Below are positions 18,668 through 27,096 of a stretch of 64,000 nucleotides of DNA, one piece after another. This DNA comes from Streptomyces avicenniae. Its GTDB lineage: Bacteria > Actinomycetota > Actinomycetes > Streptomycetales > Streptomycetaceae. The translations under genes were made by a program, and so were the position numbers. Under the pieces are notes generated by a model. That model saw only the letters and a program-made list of their open reading frames with translations. It ran no database searches and was not told where the DNA came from. The DNA lies in contig NZ_JOEK01000001.1 of the NCBI RefSeq assembly GCF_000719135.1, positions 1 through 64,000 on the forward strand, given 5' to 3'. Each line of letters begins with the position of its first letter. Position 1 is the stretch's first letter.

Positions 18668-20296
18668 TCAGACGGCCCCGGAGTCCTGCGACGGCTCGCC
18701 GGTCGGCGTCGGCTCCGCCGGTTCCTCCGGCTCGGCGGGCGGCGGCTCGCTCGGCGACGGCCCCGGCTCGGGGGCTCCGCCGCCCTCCACGGTGATCACG
18801 GCCGCCGCGGGCTCGACGGTGATCCGCCCCTGCCACGGCCCGGCCGGTTCACGCCCCGGGTCCACCGTGACCTCGACGACCTGGCTCTCCCCCGGCTCCA
18901 GCGTGCCCGAGGTGGCGCTCGGCACCAGCCAGTCCGCGTCCGAGGTGAGGGTCCAGGTGACCGGCTCGCCGCCCGAGGCGGTGAGGGTGACGCGCGTGCC
19001 CTCGCCCGTCGGGACGGCCTCGGCGGTGATCCGTCCAGGGCCCGCGTCGCCGCCCTCCGACGCGCCGTCGCCGCCCGCCGTGGCCCGGTCGTCGCCGGTG
19101 CCGGGGGACGCCGAGGGGTCGGCGCCGTCCTGCGCGTCGGCCGCGTCCCCGTCGCCCGTACGCTCCTCGGCGCCCGCCGTGTCGCGCTCCTGCGCGCCCG
19201 CGCCGCTGACGCCGCCGAACCGCAGCTCGCCGCCGCCGGGCCCCGGGCCGGTGAGCGCGTTGTCCTGCGCCGTCGCGGCGGTGTCCTCGCTGCGGGCGGT
19301 CTCGGTGGCGGGCGGCGCACCCCGGTACGCCGCCCACAGCGCCAGCACGGGCGCGGCGACCACGGCGGCGACGACCGTCGTCGCGAAGGCGCGGCTGCGC
19401 AGCTTCTCGCGGCGCGCGGCGCGGTCCCGCTCGTCCAGCGGGAAGCCCGCGCGGTCGTAGCGCGGCGTGTGCTGCGCGCGGGCCCTGCGGATCGCCAGGC
19501 GCGCGGCCTCCACGGCGGGGCGCGGCGCGGGCAGGACCGTGAGCCTCGTCTCCTCGGCGGGCGCGCCGCCCGGCCAGGAGGTGGCGGCCATCGCGCGCCG
19601 GGCCACCAGACGGCATGACGGGCACTCGTCCACGTGCCGGATCAGCTCGCGACGCATGCCGGAGCCGAGGAGGAGACGGCGGTCGTCGCCCGCCAGCGCG
19701 GCGGTGGCCGGGCAGCCCGCCGACTCCAGCGCGGCGAGAGCGGCGCGGGTGCGTTCCACCTCGCGCGCGCCTGAGGTCACCAGCGTGTGCGCCGCGCTCT
19801 CGGACAGCCGCAGGACGCGGGCCAGCTCGGCGACGGGGAGTTGGTGGCGGATGGTCAGTTCCAGCGCCTCGCGCTGGGGCTGGGTCGTCCCCGCGGCCTC
19901 CGGCCAGGAGAGCGCGGCGAGTTCGCGGCGGCGTCGCCTCGCCTCGGCGCCCTCGCCGAGGGCCCGCGGGGTGTCGGGCGAGGTGTCGCCGGGGGTACGG
20001 CGCTGGGCGGCGAGGCGCCGCAGGCACGACCAGCGGGCGAGCGCGTAGAGCCAGGGCCGCAGGAGAGCGGGCGTGGTGGGGCGGCGCCCGCGCTCGTCCT
20101 GCCGCTCGGCGAGGGCGAGTGCCTCGCCGAGGGCGGCCGTCGCGGCGTCGTGCTCCCCCATGATGGACAGGCAGTAGGTGAACAGCCCGTCGAGGTACGC
20201 GTCGTCGTACGCCTGCCCGGTCGTCTCGGAGCCGGCCTCCGGGGGGACGGCGCGGGGGGCGGCGTGCGGCGCTCGGTCGCGGCTGCTGGTCCTCAC
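18668..20296 (-). CDS. sigma-factor-like / zinc-finger / TM / BACON-domain membrane protein
   Basis: A 542-residue chimera. Residues about 31-105 resemble sigma-70 region 2 (AYDDAYLDGLFTYCLSIMG, LLRPWLYALARWSCLRRL). Residues 130-188 resemble region 4, with an HTH (LPVAELARVLRLSESAAHTL). Residues 221-228 (HVDECPSC) form a zinc-finger anti-sigma-like motif. A basic linker leads to one TM helix (about 305-324), then a long Ala/Gly/Asp/Glu disordered segment. A BACON-like domain follows (VTWTLTSDADWLVPSATSG) and then a Pro-rich tail. The start is uncertain: I chose GTG 20296, with TTG 20356 as the alternative. It is divergent from radA. Confidence 0.8.
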   Translation of the reverse strand: MRTSSRDRAPHAAPRAVPPEAGSETTGQAYDDAYLDGLFTYCLSIMGEHDAATAALGEALALAERQDERGRRPTTPALLRPWLYALARWSCLRRLAAQRRTPGDTSPDTPRALGEGAEARRRRRELAALSWPEAAGTTQPQREALELTIRHQLPVAELARVLRLSESAAHTLVTSGAREVERTRAALAALESAGCPATAALAGDDRRLLLGSGMRRELIRHVDECPSCRLVARRAMAATSWPGGAPAEETRLTVLPAPRPAVEAARLAIRRARAQHTPRYDRAGFPLDERDRAARREKLRSRAFATTVVAAVVAAPVLALWAAYRGAPPATETARSEDTAATAQDNALTGPGPGGGELRFGGVSGAGAQERDTAGAEERTGDGDAADAQDGADPSASPGTGDDRATAGGDGASEGGDAGPGRITAEAVPTGEGTRVTLTASGGEPVTWTLTSDADWLVPSATSGTLEPGESQVVEVTVDPGREPAGPWQGRITVEPAAAVITVEGGGAPEPGPSPSEPPPAEPEEPAEPTPTGEPSQDSGAV

Positions 20297-20392
20297 CCGG
20301 TGACCGTAGGCGCCCGGCGGCGGCCGGACGGGCCGGGAACGGGGAGGTTCCCTCAAACGGGTGATCGCCGGGACCGGGTACGACGGTCGGCG

Positions 20393-20415
20393 GTGTCAGT
20401 GGACGGCGGTAGCGT
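20393..20415 (+). promoter_or_regulatory. radA promoter with DNA-damage (RecA-NDp/PafBC-type) element
   Basis: GTGTCAGTG (20393-20401), exactly 8 bases, then TAGCGT (20410-20415). The known actinobacterial RecA-independent damage promoter is TTGTCRGTG-N8-TAnnnT; only the first base differs. The -10 ends 7 bases before the ATG, so the mRNA should be leaderless. Confidence 0.72.
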
Positions 20416-20422
20416 TCCGGGC

Positions 20423-21832
20423 ATGGCTCGTAAAGCTGATCGTCCCGGCTACCGGTGCACGGAGTGCGGCTGGACCACCGCCAAATGGCTCGGCCGCTGC
20501 CCGGAGTGCCAGGCATGGGGCACGGTCGAGGAGGTCGGCGCGGCGCCCGCCGTGCGGACGTCGGCCGCGACCCGTGTGGCCACGCCCGCGGTGCCCATCG
20601 GCCAGGTGAGCGGCCTGCGGATGGAGGCGCGCGGCACGGGCGTGCCGGAGCTGGACCGGGTGCTCGGCGGCGGCCTGGTACCGGGGGCGGTGGTGCTGCT
20701 CGCGGGCGAGCCCGGCGTCGGCAAGTCCACGCTGCTGCTGGACGTCGCGGCCAAGGCGGCGTCCTCCGACCACAGGACGCTGTACGTGACGGGCGAGGAG
20801 TCCGCGGGCCAGGTGCGGCTGCGCGCCGACCGCATCGGGGCCGTGCACGACCACCTGTACCTCGCGGCCGAGACGGACCTCGGCTCGGTCCTCGGGCAGC
20901 TCGACGCGGTCAAGCCGGGGCTGCTGATCCTCGACTCCGTGCAGACCGTCGCCTCGGCCGAGGTGGACGGCGCGCCGGGCGGCATGGCGCAGGTCCGCGA
21001 GGTCGCGGGCGCGCTGATCCGGGCGTCCAAGGAACGCGGCATGTCCACCCTGCTCGTCGGCCACGTCACGAAGGACGGCGCCATCGCCGGGCCCCGGCTG
21101 CTCGAACACCTGGTGGACGTCGTCCTGCACTTCGAGGGCGACCGGCACGCGCGGCTGCGGCTGGTGCGCGGCGTGAAGAACCGGTACGGCGCCACCGACG
21201 AGGTCGGCTGCTTCGAACTGCACGACACGGGCATCATCTCGCTCGCCGACCCGTCGGGACTCTTCCTGACCCGGCGTGACGAGCCCGTGCCTGGCACCTG
21301 CCTCACCGTCACGCTTGAGGGGCGCCGCCCGCTGGTCGCCGAGGTGCAGTCGCTGACGGTGGCCAGCCAGATCCCGTCGCCCCGGCGGACGACCTCGGGC
21401 CTGGAGACGTCCCGCGTCTCGATGATGCTCGCCGTGCTGGAGCAGCGCGGCCAGATCTCCTCGCTGGGGAAGAACGACATCTACACCGCGACCGTGGGCG
21501 GCGTGCGGCTGTCCGAGCCCGCCGCCGACCTGGCCGTCGCCCTCGCCCTGGCCAGCGCGGCGAGCGACACCCCGCTGCCGAAGAACCTGGTGGCGATCGG
21601 CGAGGTCGGCCTCGCGGGTGAGGTGCGGCGCGTGACCGGGGTGCAGCGGCGGCTGGCCGAGGCGTCACGGCTGGGCTTCACCCACGCGCTGGTCCCCGCC
21701 GACTCGGGCGAGCGGCCCCCCGGCATGCGGGTCCAGGAGGTGGCGGACATCGGCGAGGCCCTGCGGGTGCTGCCCGGCCGCCGACCGGCGCGGAACGCGG
21801 AGCCCGGCGGGCGTGAGGAGGCGCGCCGGTAG
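20423..21832 (+). CDS. radA: DNA repair protein RadA (Sms)
   Basis: RadA is a RecA-like helicase that processes recombination intermediates and branch migration. The 469-residue protein has an N-terminal C4 zinc finger (Cys12, 15, 26, 29), Walker A GEPGVGKST (95-103), the RadA-specific VKNRYGATDEVG motif and a Lon-protease-like C-terminal domain. The ATG at 20423 starts MARKADRPGYRCTECG. disA follows after 42 bases; the two are probably cotranscribed, linking repair to c-di-AMP signalling. Confidence 0.97.
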   Translation: MARKADRPGYRCTECGWTTAKWLGRCPECQAWGTVEEVGAAPAVRTSAATRVATPAVPIGQVSGLRMEARGTGVPELDRVLGGGLVPGAVVLLAGEPGVGKSTLLLDVAAKAASSDHRTLYVTGEESAGQVRLRADRIGAVHDHLYLAAETDLGSVLGQLDAVKPGLLILDSVQTVASAEVDGAPGGMAQVREVAGALIRASKERGMSTLLVGHVTKDGAIAGPRLLEHLVDVVLHFEGDRHARLRLVRGVKNRYGATDEVGCFELHDTGIISLADPSGLFLTRRDEPVPGTCLTVTLEGRRPLVAEVQSLTVASQIPSPRRTTSGLETSRVSMMLAVLEQRGQISSLGKNDIYTATVGGVRLSEPAADLAVALALASAASDTPLPKNLVAIGEVGLAGEVRRVTGVQRRLAEASRLGFTHALVPADSGERPPGMRVQEVADIGEALRVLPGRRPARNAEPGGREEARR

Positions 21833-21874
21833 ACTCGTGCGCACTAAGCGCAGATTCGTCCCCCGGAGGAACGC

Positions 21875-22999
21875 ATGGCAGCCAGCGACCGGCCGGCGGG
21901 CACCGGCAGGCCGGGGGGTGCCCCCGGGGGCGAGACCCCGCTGCGCGCGGTGCTCAGCGCGGTGGCCCCGGGCACTCCCCTGCGGGACGGCCTGGAGCGC
22001 ATCCTGCGGGGCAACACCGGCGGGCTCATCGTGCTCGGCTTCGACCGCACGGTCGAGTCGCTGTGCACCGGCGGCTTCGTGCTCGACGTGGAGTTCACCG
22101 CCACGCGGCTGCGCGAGCTGTGCAAGCTGGACGGCGCGGTCGTCGTGGACCGGGACATCTCCCGCATCGTGCGGGCCGGTGTCCAGCTCGTGCCGGACCC
22201 CAGCATCCCCACCGAGGAGACGGGCACGCGCCACCGCACGGCCCAGCGGGTCTCCATCCAGGCGGGCTTCCCCGTCGTCTCCGTGAGCCAGTCGATGCGG
22301 CTGGTGGCGCTGTACCTGGACGGGCAGCGGCGGGTGCTGGAGGACTCGGGGGCGATCCTCTCCCGCGCCAACCAGGCGCTGGCCACGCTGGAGCGGTACA
22401 AGCTGCGCCTGGACGAGGTCGCGGGCACGCTCTCCGCCCTGGAGATCGAGGACCTGGTGACGGTCAGGGACGTCGCCGCGGTCGCGCAGCGGCTGGAGAT
22501 GGTGCGGCGGATCGCGGCCGAGATCGCCGAGTACGTCGTCGAGCTGGGCACGGACGGCAGGCTCCTGTCGCTCCAGCTGGACGAGCTGATCGCGGGCGTC
22601 GAGCCGGAACGCCACCTGATCGTCCGCGACTACCTGCCGGAGCCGGGCGGCAAGCGGTCGAGGAAGGTCGGCACGGCCCTCGCCGAGCTGGACGCGCTCG
22701 ACCGCGCGGAGCTGCTGGAGCTGACGGCCGTGGGCCGCGCCCTCGGCGCCGGTACGGCCCCCGAGGCGCTGGACGCGACGGTGTCACCGCGCGGCTTCCG
22801 GCTGCTGGCCAAGGTGCCACGCCTGCCCGGGCTCGTCATCGACCGGCTGGTGGACCACTTCGGGACGTTGCAGAAGCTGCTGGCCGCCAGCGTGGACGAC
22901 CTCCAGGCGGTGGACGGCGTCGGCGAGGCGCGTGCCCGTTCCGTGCGCGAGGGCCTGTCCCGGCTGGCGGAGTCGTCCATCCTGGAGCGCTACGTCTGA
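21875..22999 (+). CDS. disA: diadenylate cyclase DisA, DNA integrity scanning protein
   Basis: DisA makes c-di-AMP from two ATP and responds to branched DNA; RadA inhibits it in Bacillus. The 374-residue protein has the DAC domain with DGA (86-88) and GTRHRTAQR (117-125), a helical middle and a C-terminal HhH DNA-binding tail ([19 protein letters not shown]). There is an N-terminal Gly/Pro-rich extension of about 20 residues. A ribosome site GGAGGAAC precedes the ATG at 21875. Its last 10 bases overlap the end of a convergent GNAT gene. Confidence 0.97.
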   Translation: MAASDRPAGTGRPGGAPGGETPLRAVLSAVAPGTPLRDGLERILRGNTGGLIVLGFDRTVESLCTGGFVLDVEFTATRLRELCKLDGAVVVDRDISRIVRAGVQLVPDPSIPTEETGTRHRTAQRVSIQAGFPVVSVSQSMRLVALYLDGQRRVLEDSGAILSRANQALATLERYKLRLDEVAGTLSALEIEDLVTVRDVAAVAQRLEMVRRIAAEIAEYVVELGTDGRLLSLQLDELIAGVEPERHLIVRDYLPEPGGKRSRKVGTALAELDALDRAELLELTAVGRALGAGTAPEALDATVSPRGFRLLAKVPRLPGLVIDRLVDHFGTLQKLLAASVDDLQAVDGVGEARARSVREGLSRLAESSILERYV

Positions 23000-23430
23000 G
23001 CGGTCTCCGGCGGGAGTTCCTTCCGGTCGCCGTCGAGCACGCCCTGGCGGCGCAGCGTCATCCCCGGCACGGGCGCCATGCCGAACCGGCCGTAGAACGC
23101 CTGGCCGGACGCGTCGCACAGCAGGTCAACGGAGTAGAAGCCCTCGGTCCCCTGGAGGACACGCCGCATCAGCTCGGTGCCGATGCCCCGGCCCCGCCAG
23201 GCCGGGAGCACTTCGAGCCAGGGGACGGACGCCGTCAGCACCCCGTCGCTGATCATGTGCACGAAGCCGACGGCACGGCCCGCCGCGCGGTCGATCGCCA
23301 CCACCGCCCGGTAGCTCCCGCGCAGGACCGCCAGATGCTGGGCCGACGAGGCGGCGCGCGGCCAGCCGTCGAAGAAGCCGGTCAGCATGTCCTCGGCGAT
23401 CTCGGTCATGTCGTCGGTGTAGCGCAGCAC
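22990..23430 (-). CDS. GNAT-family N-acetyltransferase
   Basis: A 146-residue single GNAT domain, with acetyl-CoA loop [13 protein letters not shown] and the C-terminal [16 protein letters not shown] typical of the family. The substrate is unknown. The start is GTG 23430, with an ATG at 23409 as alternative. Its 3' end overlaps disA by 10 bases in convergent orientation, leaving no room for an intergenic terminator. Confidence 0.88.
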   Translation of the reverse strand: MLRYTDDMTEIAEDMLTGFFDGWPRAASSAQHLAVLRGSYRAVVAIDRAAGRAVGFVHMISDGVLTASVPWLEVLPAWRGRGIGTELMRRVLQGTEGFYSVDLLCDASGQAFYGRFGMAPVPGMTLRRQGVLDGDRKELPPETAQT

Positions 23431-23460
23431 GTCCCCACCGCTTCCCCACTTCGGGCGGGT

Positions 23461-24288
23461 TCAGTCCTCGTCGAGCCGGAACGATGTCTGCGCGACGGGG
23501 AAGCCCGCCAGTTCCGCCTCGGCGAGGTACGTGCCCGGCGCGGCGGCCGTGCCGGGGCCCGCCTCGCAGTCGGCGCTCGACCGCCGCCGGTCCCAGACGA
23601 TGCGGTGCTCCTCGGTGGCGCCGCCCTCGACCGCGACCGGGATGGACCCGGTGTTGTCCGGGCAGTCGGCGGAGGACCAGATCCGCTCGTCGTCCACGTC
23701 GGCCAGCGTGACGGTCAGGGCCTCGACGCCGAAGTCCAGGCGGCAGGCGGCGTCCGAGCTGTTGTGGACGCCGAGGCGCAGCTCGGGCAGCTGTCCCTGG
23801 GCGTAGTCGTTGGCGCTGCTGCGCAGGGAGAGCGAGATGTCCTGCGGGAGGCAGTCGGGCAGCCCGGCCGGGGCGATGTCACCCCCGCCGCCCTGGGAAC
23901 CGGCGCCGCCGTCGGAGCCGCCGCCGTCCGAGCCGCCGCCTGAGGCGTCCTCGCCGTTCGCGCCGTCGGAACCGGCACTGCCGCCCCCGCCCGAGCCGTC
24001 GTCGGAGCCGTCGGAGCCGTCGTCCCGGCCGTCCTCGTCGTCCGACGCCTCGTCACGTCCGCCTGGTCGCTCGTCGATCAGCGACTCCGACGGGGTGGGC
24101 CCCGGCGTGATCGACTCGGCCGGTCCTTCACCGCCCCCGGCCGCCGCGGGCTCGCCGCCTCCGGCCCATGGACGCAGCGCCCACAGCACCAGGAGCGCGA
24201 CGACCGCGACGAGCAACATCACAACTGCCCTGCGCCGCCAGTAAATGGAGGACGGCAGAGGCCCGACCGGAGTGCGCAGAGATCCCAC
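23461..24288 (-). CDS. membrane-anchored extracytoplasmic protein with Gly/Ser/Asp-rich linker
   Basis: A 275-residue protein: short cytoplasmic N-terminus, one TM helix (RAVVMLLVAVVALLVLWALRPW, about residues 20-41), then about 110 residues of low-complexity Gly, Ser, Asp and Glu. It ends in a folded domain of about 120 residues with four conserved-looking cysteines (LPDCLPQDI, DAACRLDF, SADCPDN, SADCEAG), likely two disulfides outside the cell. It lies next to mutY in divergent orientation. I do not know its function. Confidence 0.8.
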   Translation of the reverse strand: MGSLRTPVGPLPSSIYWRRRAVVMLLVAVVALLVLWALRPWAGGGEPAAAGGGEGPAESITPGPTPSESLIDERPGGRDEASDDEDGRDDGSDGSDDGSGGGGSAGSDGANGEDASGGGSDGGGSDGGAGSQGGGGDIAPAGLPDCLPQDISLSLRSSANDYAQGQLPELRLGVHNSSDAACRLDFGVEALTVTLADVDDERIWSSADCPDNTGSIPVAVEGGATEEHRIVWDRRRSSADCEAGPGTAAAPGTYLAEAELAGFPVAQTSFRLDED

Positions 24289-24410
24289 GCGGAAACCTTA
24301 CGAGACATCGGTCACGCGCGAGCGCCCCACCCATGGCTTCGGCCCGCTCCGAGACGCGCGGCGCGGGCCGCTTTGTGCCGTGCCCCCGGCATGCCAGGAT
24401 CGCCTTTGCC

Positions 24411-25331
24411 ATGACTGCGACGACAGCGACGACAGCGACGACGACCGACGCCGACCACACGGCCCTGCACGCCCCGGTCATCGACTGGTTCGACCACCAC
24501 GCCCGTGACCTGCCCTGGCGCCGCCCCGAGGCGGGCGCCTGGGGGGTCATGGTCAGCGAGTTCATGCTCCAGCAGACGCCGGTCAGCCGCGTGCTGCCGG
24601 TCTATGAGGAATGGCTGAAACGCTGGCCACGCCCGGCCGACCTGGCGACCGAGGCCCCCGGCGAGGCGGTCAGGGCCTGGGGCCGCCTGGGATACCCGCG
24701 CCGCGCACTGCGGCTGCACAGCGCCGCCGCGGCCATAGCGGAACGCCACGGCGGCGAGGTGCCCACGGACCATCACCAGCTCCTCGCGCTCCCGGGAGTG
24801 GGCGAGTACACGGCCGCGGCCGTGGCCTCGTTCGCCTACGGGCAGCGGCACGCCGTCCTCGACACGAACGTGCGCCGCGTCTTCGCGCGGGCCGTCACCG
24901 GGACGCAGTACCCGCCGAACGCCACGACGGCCGCCGAACGCAAGCTCGCCCGCACGCTGCTGCCCGAGGAGACCGCCACGGCGGCCCGCTGGGCCGCGGC
25001 CACGATGGAGTTGGGTGCGCTGCTGTGCACCGCCCGCACTCCCGAGTGCGGACGGTGCCCGATCGCCGAGCTGTGCGCGTGGCGCAGCGCCGGTTCGCCC
25101 GTGCACGAGGGCCCGCCGCGGCGTACCCAGGCGTACGCGGGCACGGACCGGCAGGTGCGCGGGAAGCTGCTGGCCGTGCTGCGAGAGGCGGTCGGGCCCG
25201 TGCCGAGGCCGCTGCTCGACCGCGTGTGGCACGACCCGGAGCAGCGCGCCCGCGCGCTGGGCGGCCTGGTGACGGACGGCCTCGCGGAGCGTCTGCCCGA
25301 CGGCAGGTACCGGCTGCCGGGCGCCGATTGA
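24411..25331 (+). CDS. mutY: A/G-specific adenine DNA glycosylase
   Basis: MutY removes adenine mispaired with 8-oxoguanine. The 306-residue protein shows the catalytic Glu50 in VSEFMLQQTPVSRV, helix-hairpin-helix LPGVGEYTAAAV with catalytic Asp151, and the 4Fe-4S ligands Cys206, 213, 216 and 222. It is short: there is little room for the C-terminal NUDIX-like 8-oxoG domain, as in other actinobacterial MutY. The N-terminus MTATTATTATTT comes from a 9-base tandem repeat (24413-24440). A start further upstream would run through the divergent promoter region. Confidence 0.95.
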   Translation: MTATTATTATTTDADHTALHAPVIDWFDHHARDLPWRRPEAGAWGVMVSEFMLQQTPVSRVLPVYEEWLKRWPRPADLATEAPGEAVRAWGRLGYPRRALRLHSAAAAIAERHGGEVPTDHHQLLALPGVGEYTAAAVASFAYGQRHAVLDTNVRRVFARAVTGTQYPPNATTAAERKLARTLLPEETATAARWAAATMELGALLCTARTPECGRCPIAELCAWRSAGSPVHEGPPRRTQAYAGTDRQVRGKLLAVLREAVGPVPRPLLDRVWHDPEQRARALGGLVTDGLAERLPDGRYRLPGAD

Positions 25332-25349
25332 GCAGGCGGGCGGCGGCCG

Positions 25350-25988
25350 TCAGCGGCGGCCGAGCGTGGGCCGGGCCGCTTCGGCGTCGGCGCGCGGCAG
25401 GACGGTCCTCGCGTCGGCGCCCGCCGCCCACAGGCCGATCATGAACGCCGAGGCGGCCTCGGCGAGCGCCGCGCGCTCCAGGCCGCCGCCCGGCACCGGG
25501 GCCGCGCCCAGGTCGGCCACCAGGCGGCCGACCGTGGCCAGGGCGCCGGGGTCGTCGCCGCACAGCGGGACGCCGAGCGGGTCGCCGTCGAAGACGGGCG
25601 GCCCGCCGGTCCACACGGCGGCGGGCGCGAAGGTGAACGCCTTCACGACGTGCGCGCCGGGCGCCGCGGCGGCGATCCGCGCGGCCATCGGCGGGCCGCC
25701 GGCCGTGGAGAGCGTGAGCGTGCCGGGGACGAGCGGGACCGTGCAGTCGATGACGGTCCGCCCGGCCAGCGCGCCGCCGCCCGCGCCGACTGCGTCGAGC
25801 ACGGCGAGGGCCGCGTGGTCGGGGACGGCGAGCAGCAGGGCGTCCGTGCCGTGCGCCGCCGCGTCGGCGAAGCCGTGGCCCGTACGGCGGGGGTCGCGGC
25901 CACTGGTCAGGACGTCGTGCCCGGCCGCCGTCCAGCGGGCGGCCAGGGCCGTGCCGAGGCCGCCGGAGCCGAGTATGCCGATGCGCAT
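25350..25988 (-). CDS. NADPH-dependent F420 reductase-like oxidoreductase
   Basis: A 212-residue Rossmann protein of the F420-dependent NADP reductase/NPD-like family: N-terminal GILGSGGLGTALA, phosphate-binding SGRDPRR typical of NADP(H) preference, VIDCTVPLV, and VVKAFTFAP in place of the family's VKAFNT. It is shorter than dedicated Fno enzymes. It is divergent from an HxlR regulator, which suggests a redox or electrophile response; the substrate is unknown. Confidence 0.82.
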   Translation of the reverse strand: MRIGILGSGGLGTALAARWTAAGHDVLTSGRDPRRTGHGFADAAAHGTDALLLAVPDHAALAVLDAVGAGGGALAGRTVIDCTVPLVPGTLTLSTAGGPPMAARIAAAAPGAHVVKAFTFAPAAVWTGGPPVFDGDPLGVPLCGDDPGALATVGRLVADLGAAPVPGGGLERAALAEAASAFMIGLWAAGADARTVLPRADAEAARPTLGRR

Positions 25989-26040
25989 GCGGTGTTCCTC
26001 TCCTCACATCCAGGTGCACGGCAAACGTAGATAATCCGAA

Positions 26041-26058
26041 GGACACCGCTCGGTGTCC
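26041..26058. promoter_or_regulatory. candidate HxlR operator (7-4-7 palindrome)
   Basis: GGACACC-GCTC-GGTGTCC is a perfect inverted repeat in the 88-base space between the divergent oxidoreductase and hxlR-type genes, just upstream of the HxlR ribosome site. HxlR proteins are dimeric and often repress a divergent oxidoreductase, so this is the natural site. Confidence 0.55.
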
Positions 26059-26076
26059 GACGGACGGAGGCGGCCC

Positions 26077-26430
26077 ATGCCGGAGTTCCTGGCCGACTGC
26101 CGCGCGCGGCAGGGCCTCGACCTGCTGGCCCCCACGTGGAACGGCGTGCTGCTGTGGGCGCTGCGCGACGGGCCCTGCCGCCCGTACACGCTGCGGCGCC
26201 GCGTCGGCGGCATCAGCCCCAAGGTGCTCACCGAGACGCTGCGCCGCCTGGAGGCGCACGGGCTGGTGGCGCGCCGCCGCTACCGCGAGGCGCCGCCCCG
26301 CGTGGAGTACGAGCTGACGCCGCTGGGACGGACGCTCCTCGCGCCGCTCAAGGCGGTCGGGGACTGGGCGGCGGAGCACGGCGACGCGGTGGCGGCGGCG
26401 CGGGAAGGGGCGGACGGCGGCCCGGGGTGA
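26077..26430 (+). CDS. HxlR-family transcription regulator
   Basis: A 117-residue winged-helix HxlR protein. It has Cys8 in LADCRARQG (the position of the redox cysteine in the family), then LLAPTWNGVLLWAL, GISPKVLTETLRRLEAHGLVAR (recognition helix) and the wing YELTPLGRTLLAPL. I use ATG 26077, six bases after a GGAGG ribosome site, rather than the GTG at 26053, which lies inside the palindrome. It probably regulates the divergent oxidoreductase. Confidence 0.9.
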   Translation: MPEFLADCRARQGLDLLAPTWNGVLLWALRDGPCRPYTLRRRVGGISPKVLTETLRRLEAHGLVARRRYREAPPRVEYELTPLGRTLLAPLKAVGDWAAEHGDAVAAAREGADGGPG

Positions 26431-26463
26431 CGCCCGGGTGACACCGGGCGGGGCCGTCCCGGC

Positions 26464-26889
26464 TCAGAGCTGGAACGAGACCGTCTTCCCCTGGCCGGGC
26501 GCGTGGCGGCACACCTCCCAGCGGCGTGCGCAGCGGGTCAGCAGCAACAGGCCGCGCCCGTGCTCGGATTCGTCCTCCGGCTCCCGGTCCTTCGGATCGG
26601 GGGTGCCGGGGGCGCGGTCGTAGACGACGACCTGGAGGCTGCCCTCCGGCGACCAGCACGCCTGCACGTCCACCGGGGGCGGGGTGGGGCAGTGCAGGGA
26701 GGCGTTGACGGCGTTGCTGACCACCTCGGAGGTCAGCAGGACGGCGGTGTCGATGAGATCGCCGTTCCGGGGGACGGTGGTGCACAGCGCCGTCCGCATG
26801 GCCTGGCGTACGTTGCGTACCCAGGCGGGGTGGGCCGGGAAGCGCAGAGCGAAATCGGCGTTCCCGGAGCGTTCGGGGACGAGGCACAT
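26464..26889 (-). CDS. RsbW-like anti-sigma/regulatory ATPase (HATPase_c)
   Basis: A 141-residue GHKL ATPase of the SpoIIAB/RsbW type found in many copies in Streptomyces. N-box LLTSEVVSNAVNA, G1 box VVVYDRAPG, and G2 EHGRGLLLLTRCARRW are visible. It probably acts as an anti-sigma or serine kinase of an anti-anti-sigma factor; no partner is encoded nearby. The ATG at 26889 follows AGGAG at seven bases, which is better than the start at 26970. Confidence 0.87.
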   Translation of the reverse strand: MCLVPERSGNADFALRFPAHPAWVRNVRQAMRTALCTTVPRNGDLIDTAVLLTSEVVSNAVNASLHCPTPPPVDVQACWSPEGSLQVVVYDRAPGTPDPKDREPEDESEHGRGLLLLTRCARRWEVCRHAPGQGKTVSFQL

Positions 26890-27084
26890 GGCCGTGCTCC
26901 TCTCGTGCTCGGTGTCCGATGTCTTACGGGTTCCTTTTCCACGGCCGATCATTCGGGGAGGATCGGCCAAACGTGAATTTCACACGGAAGCCACGCAGTT
27001 CGGGAGGAACGTACGTTCACGGGGGCGCGCGCCCGCGCGATCTGCCTGCGGCAGACGGGACTTCCGGGCAGGCGCCGCGGGGCC

Positions 27085-27090
27085 TACCGT
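27085..27090 (+). promoter_or_regulatory. -10 hexamer for a leaderless hydrolase mRNA
   Basis: TACCGT ends 6 bases before the ATG at 27097, with no ribosome site between, so the mRNA likely begins at the start codon. Confidence 0.5.
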
Positions 27091-27096
27091 CGCCGC

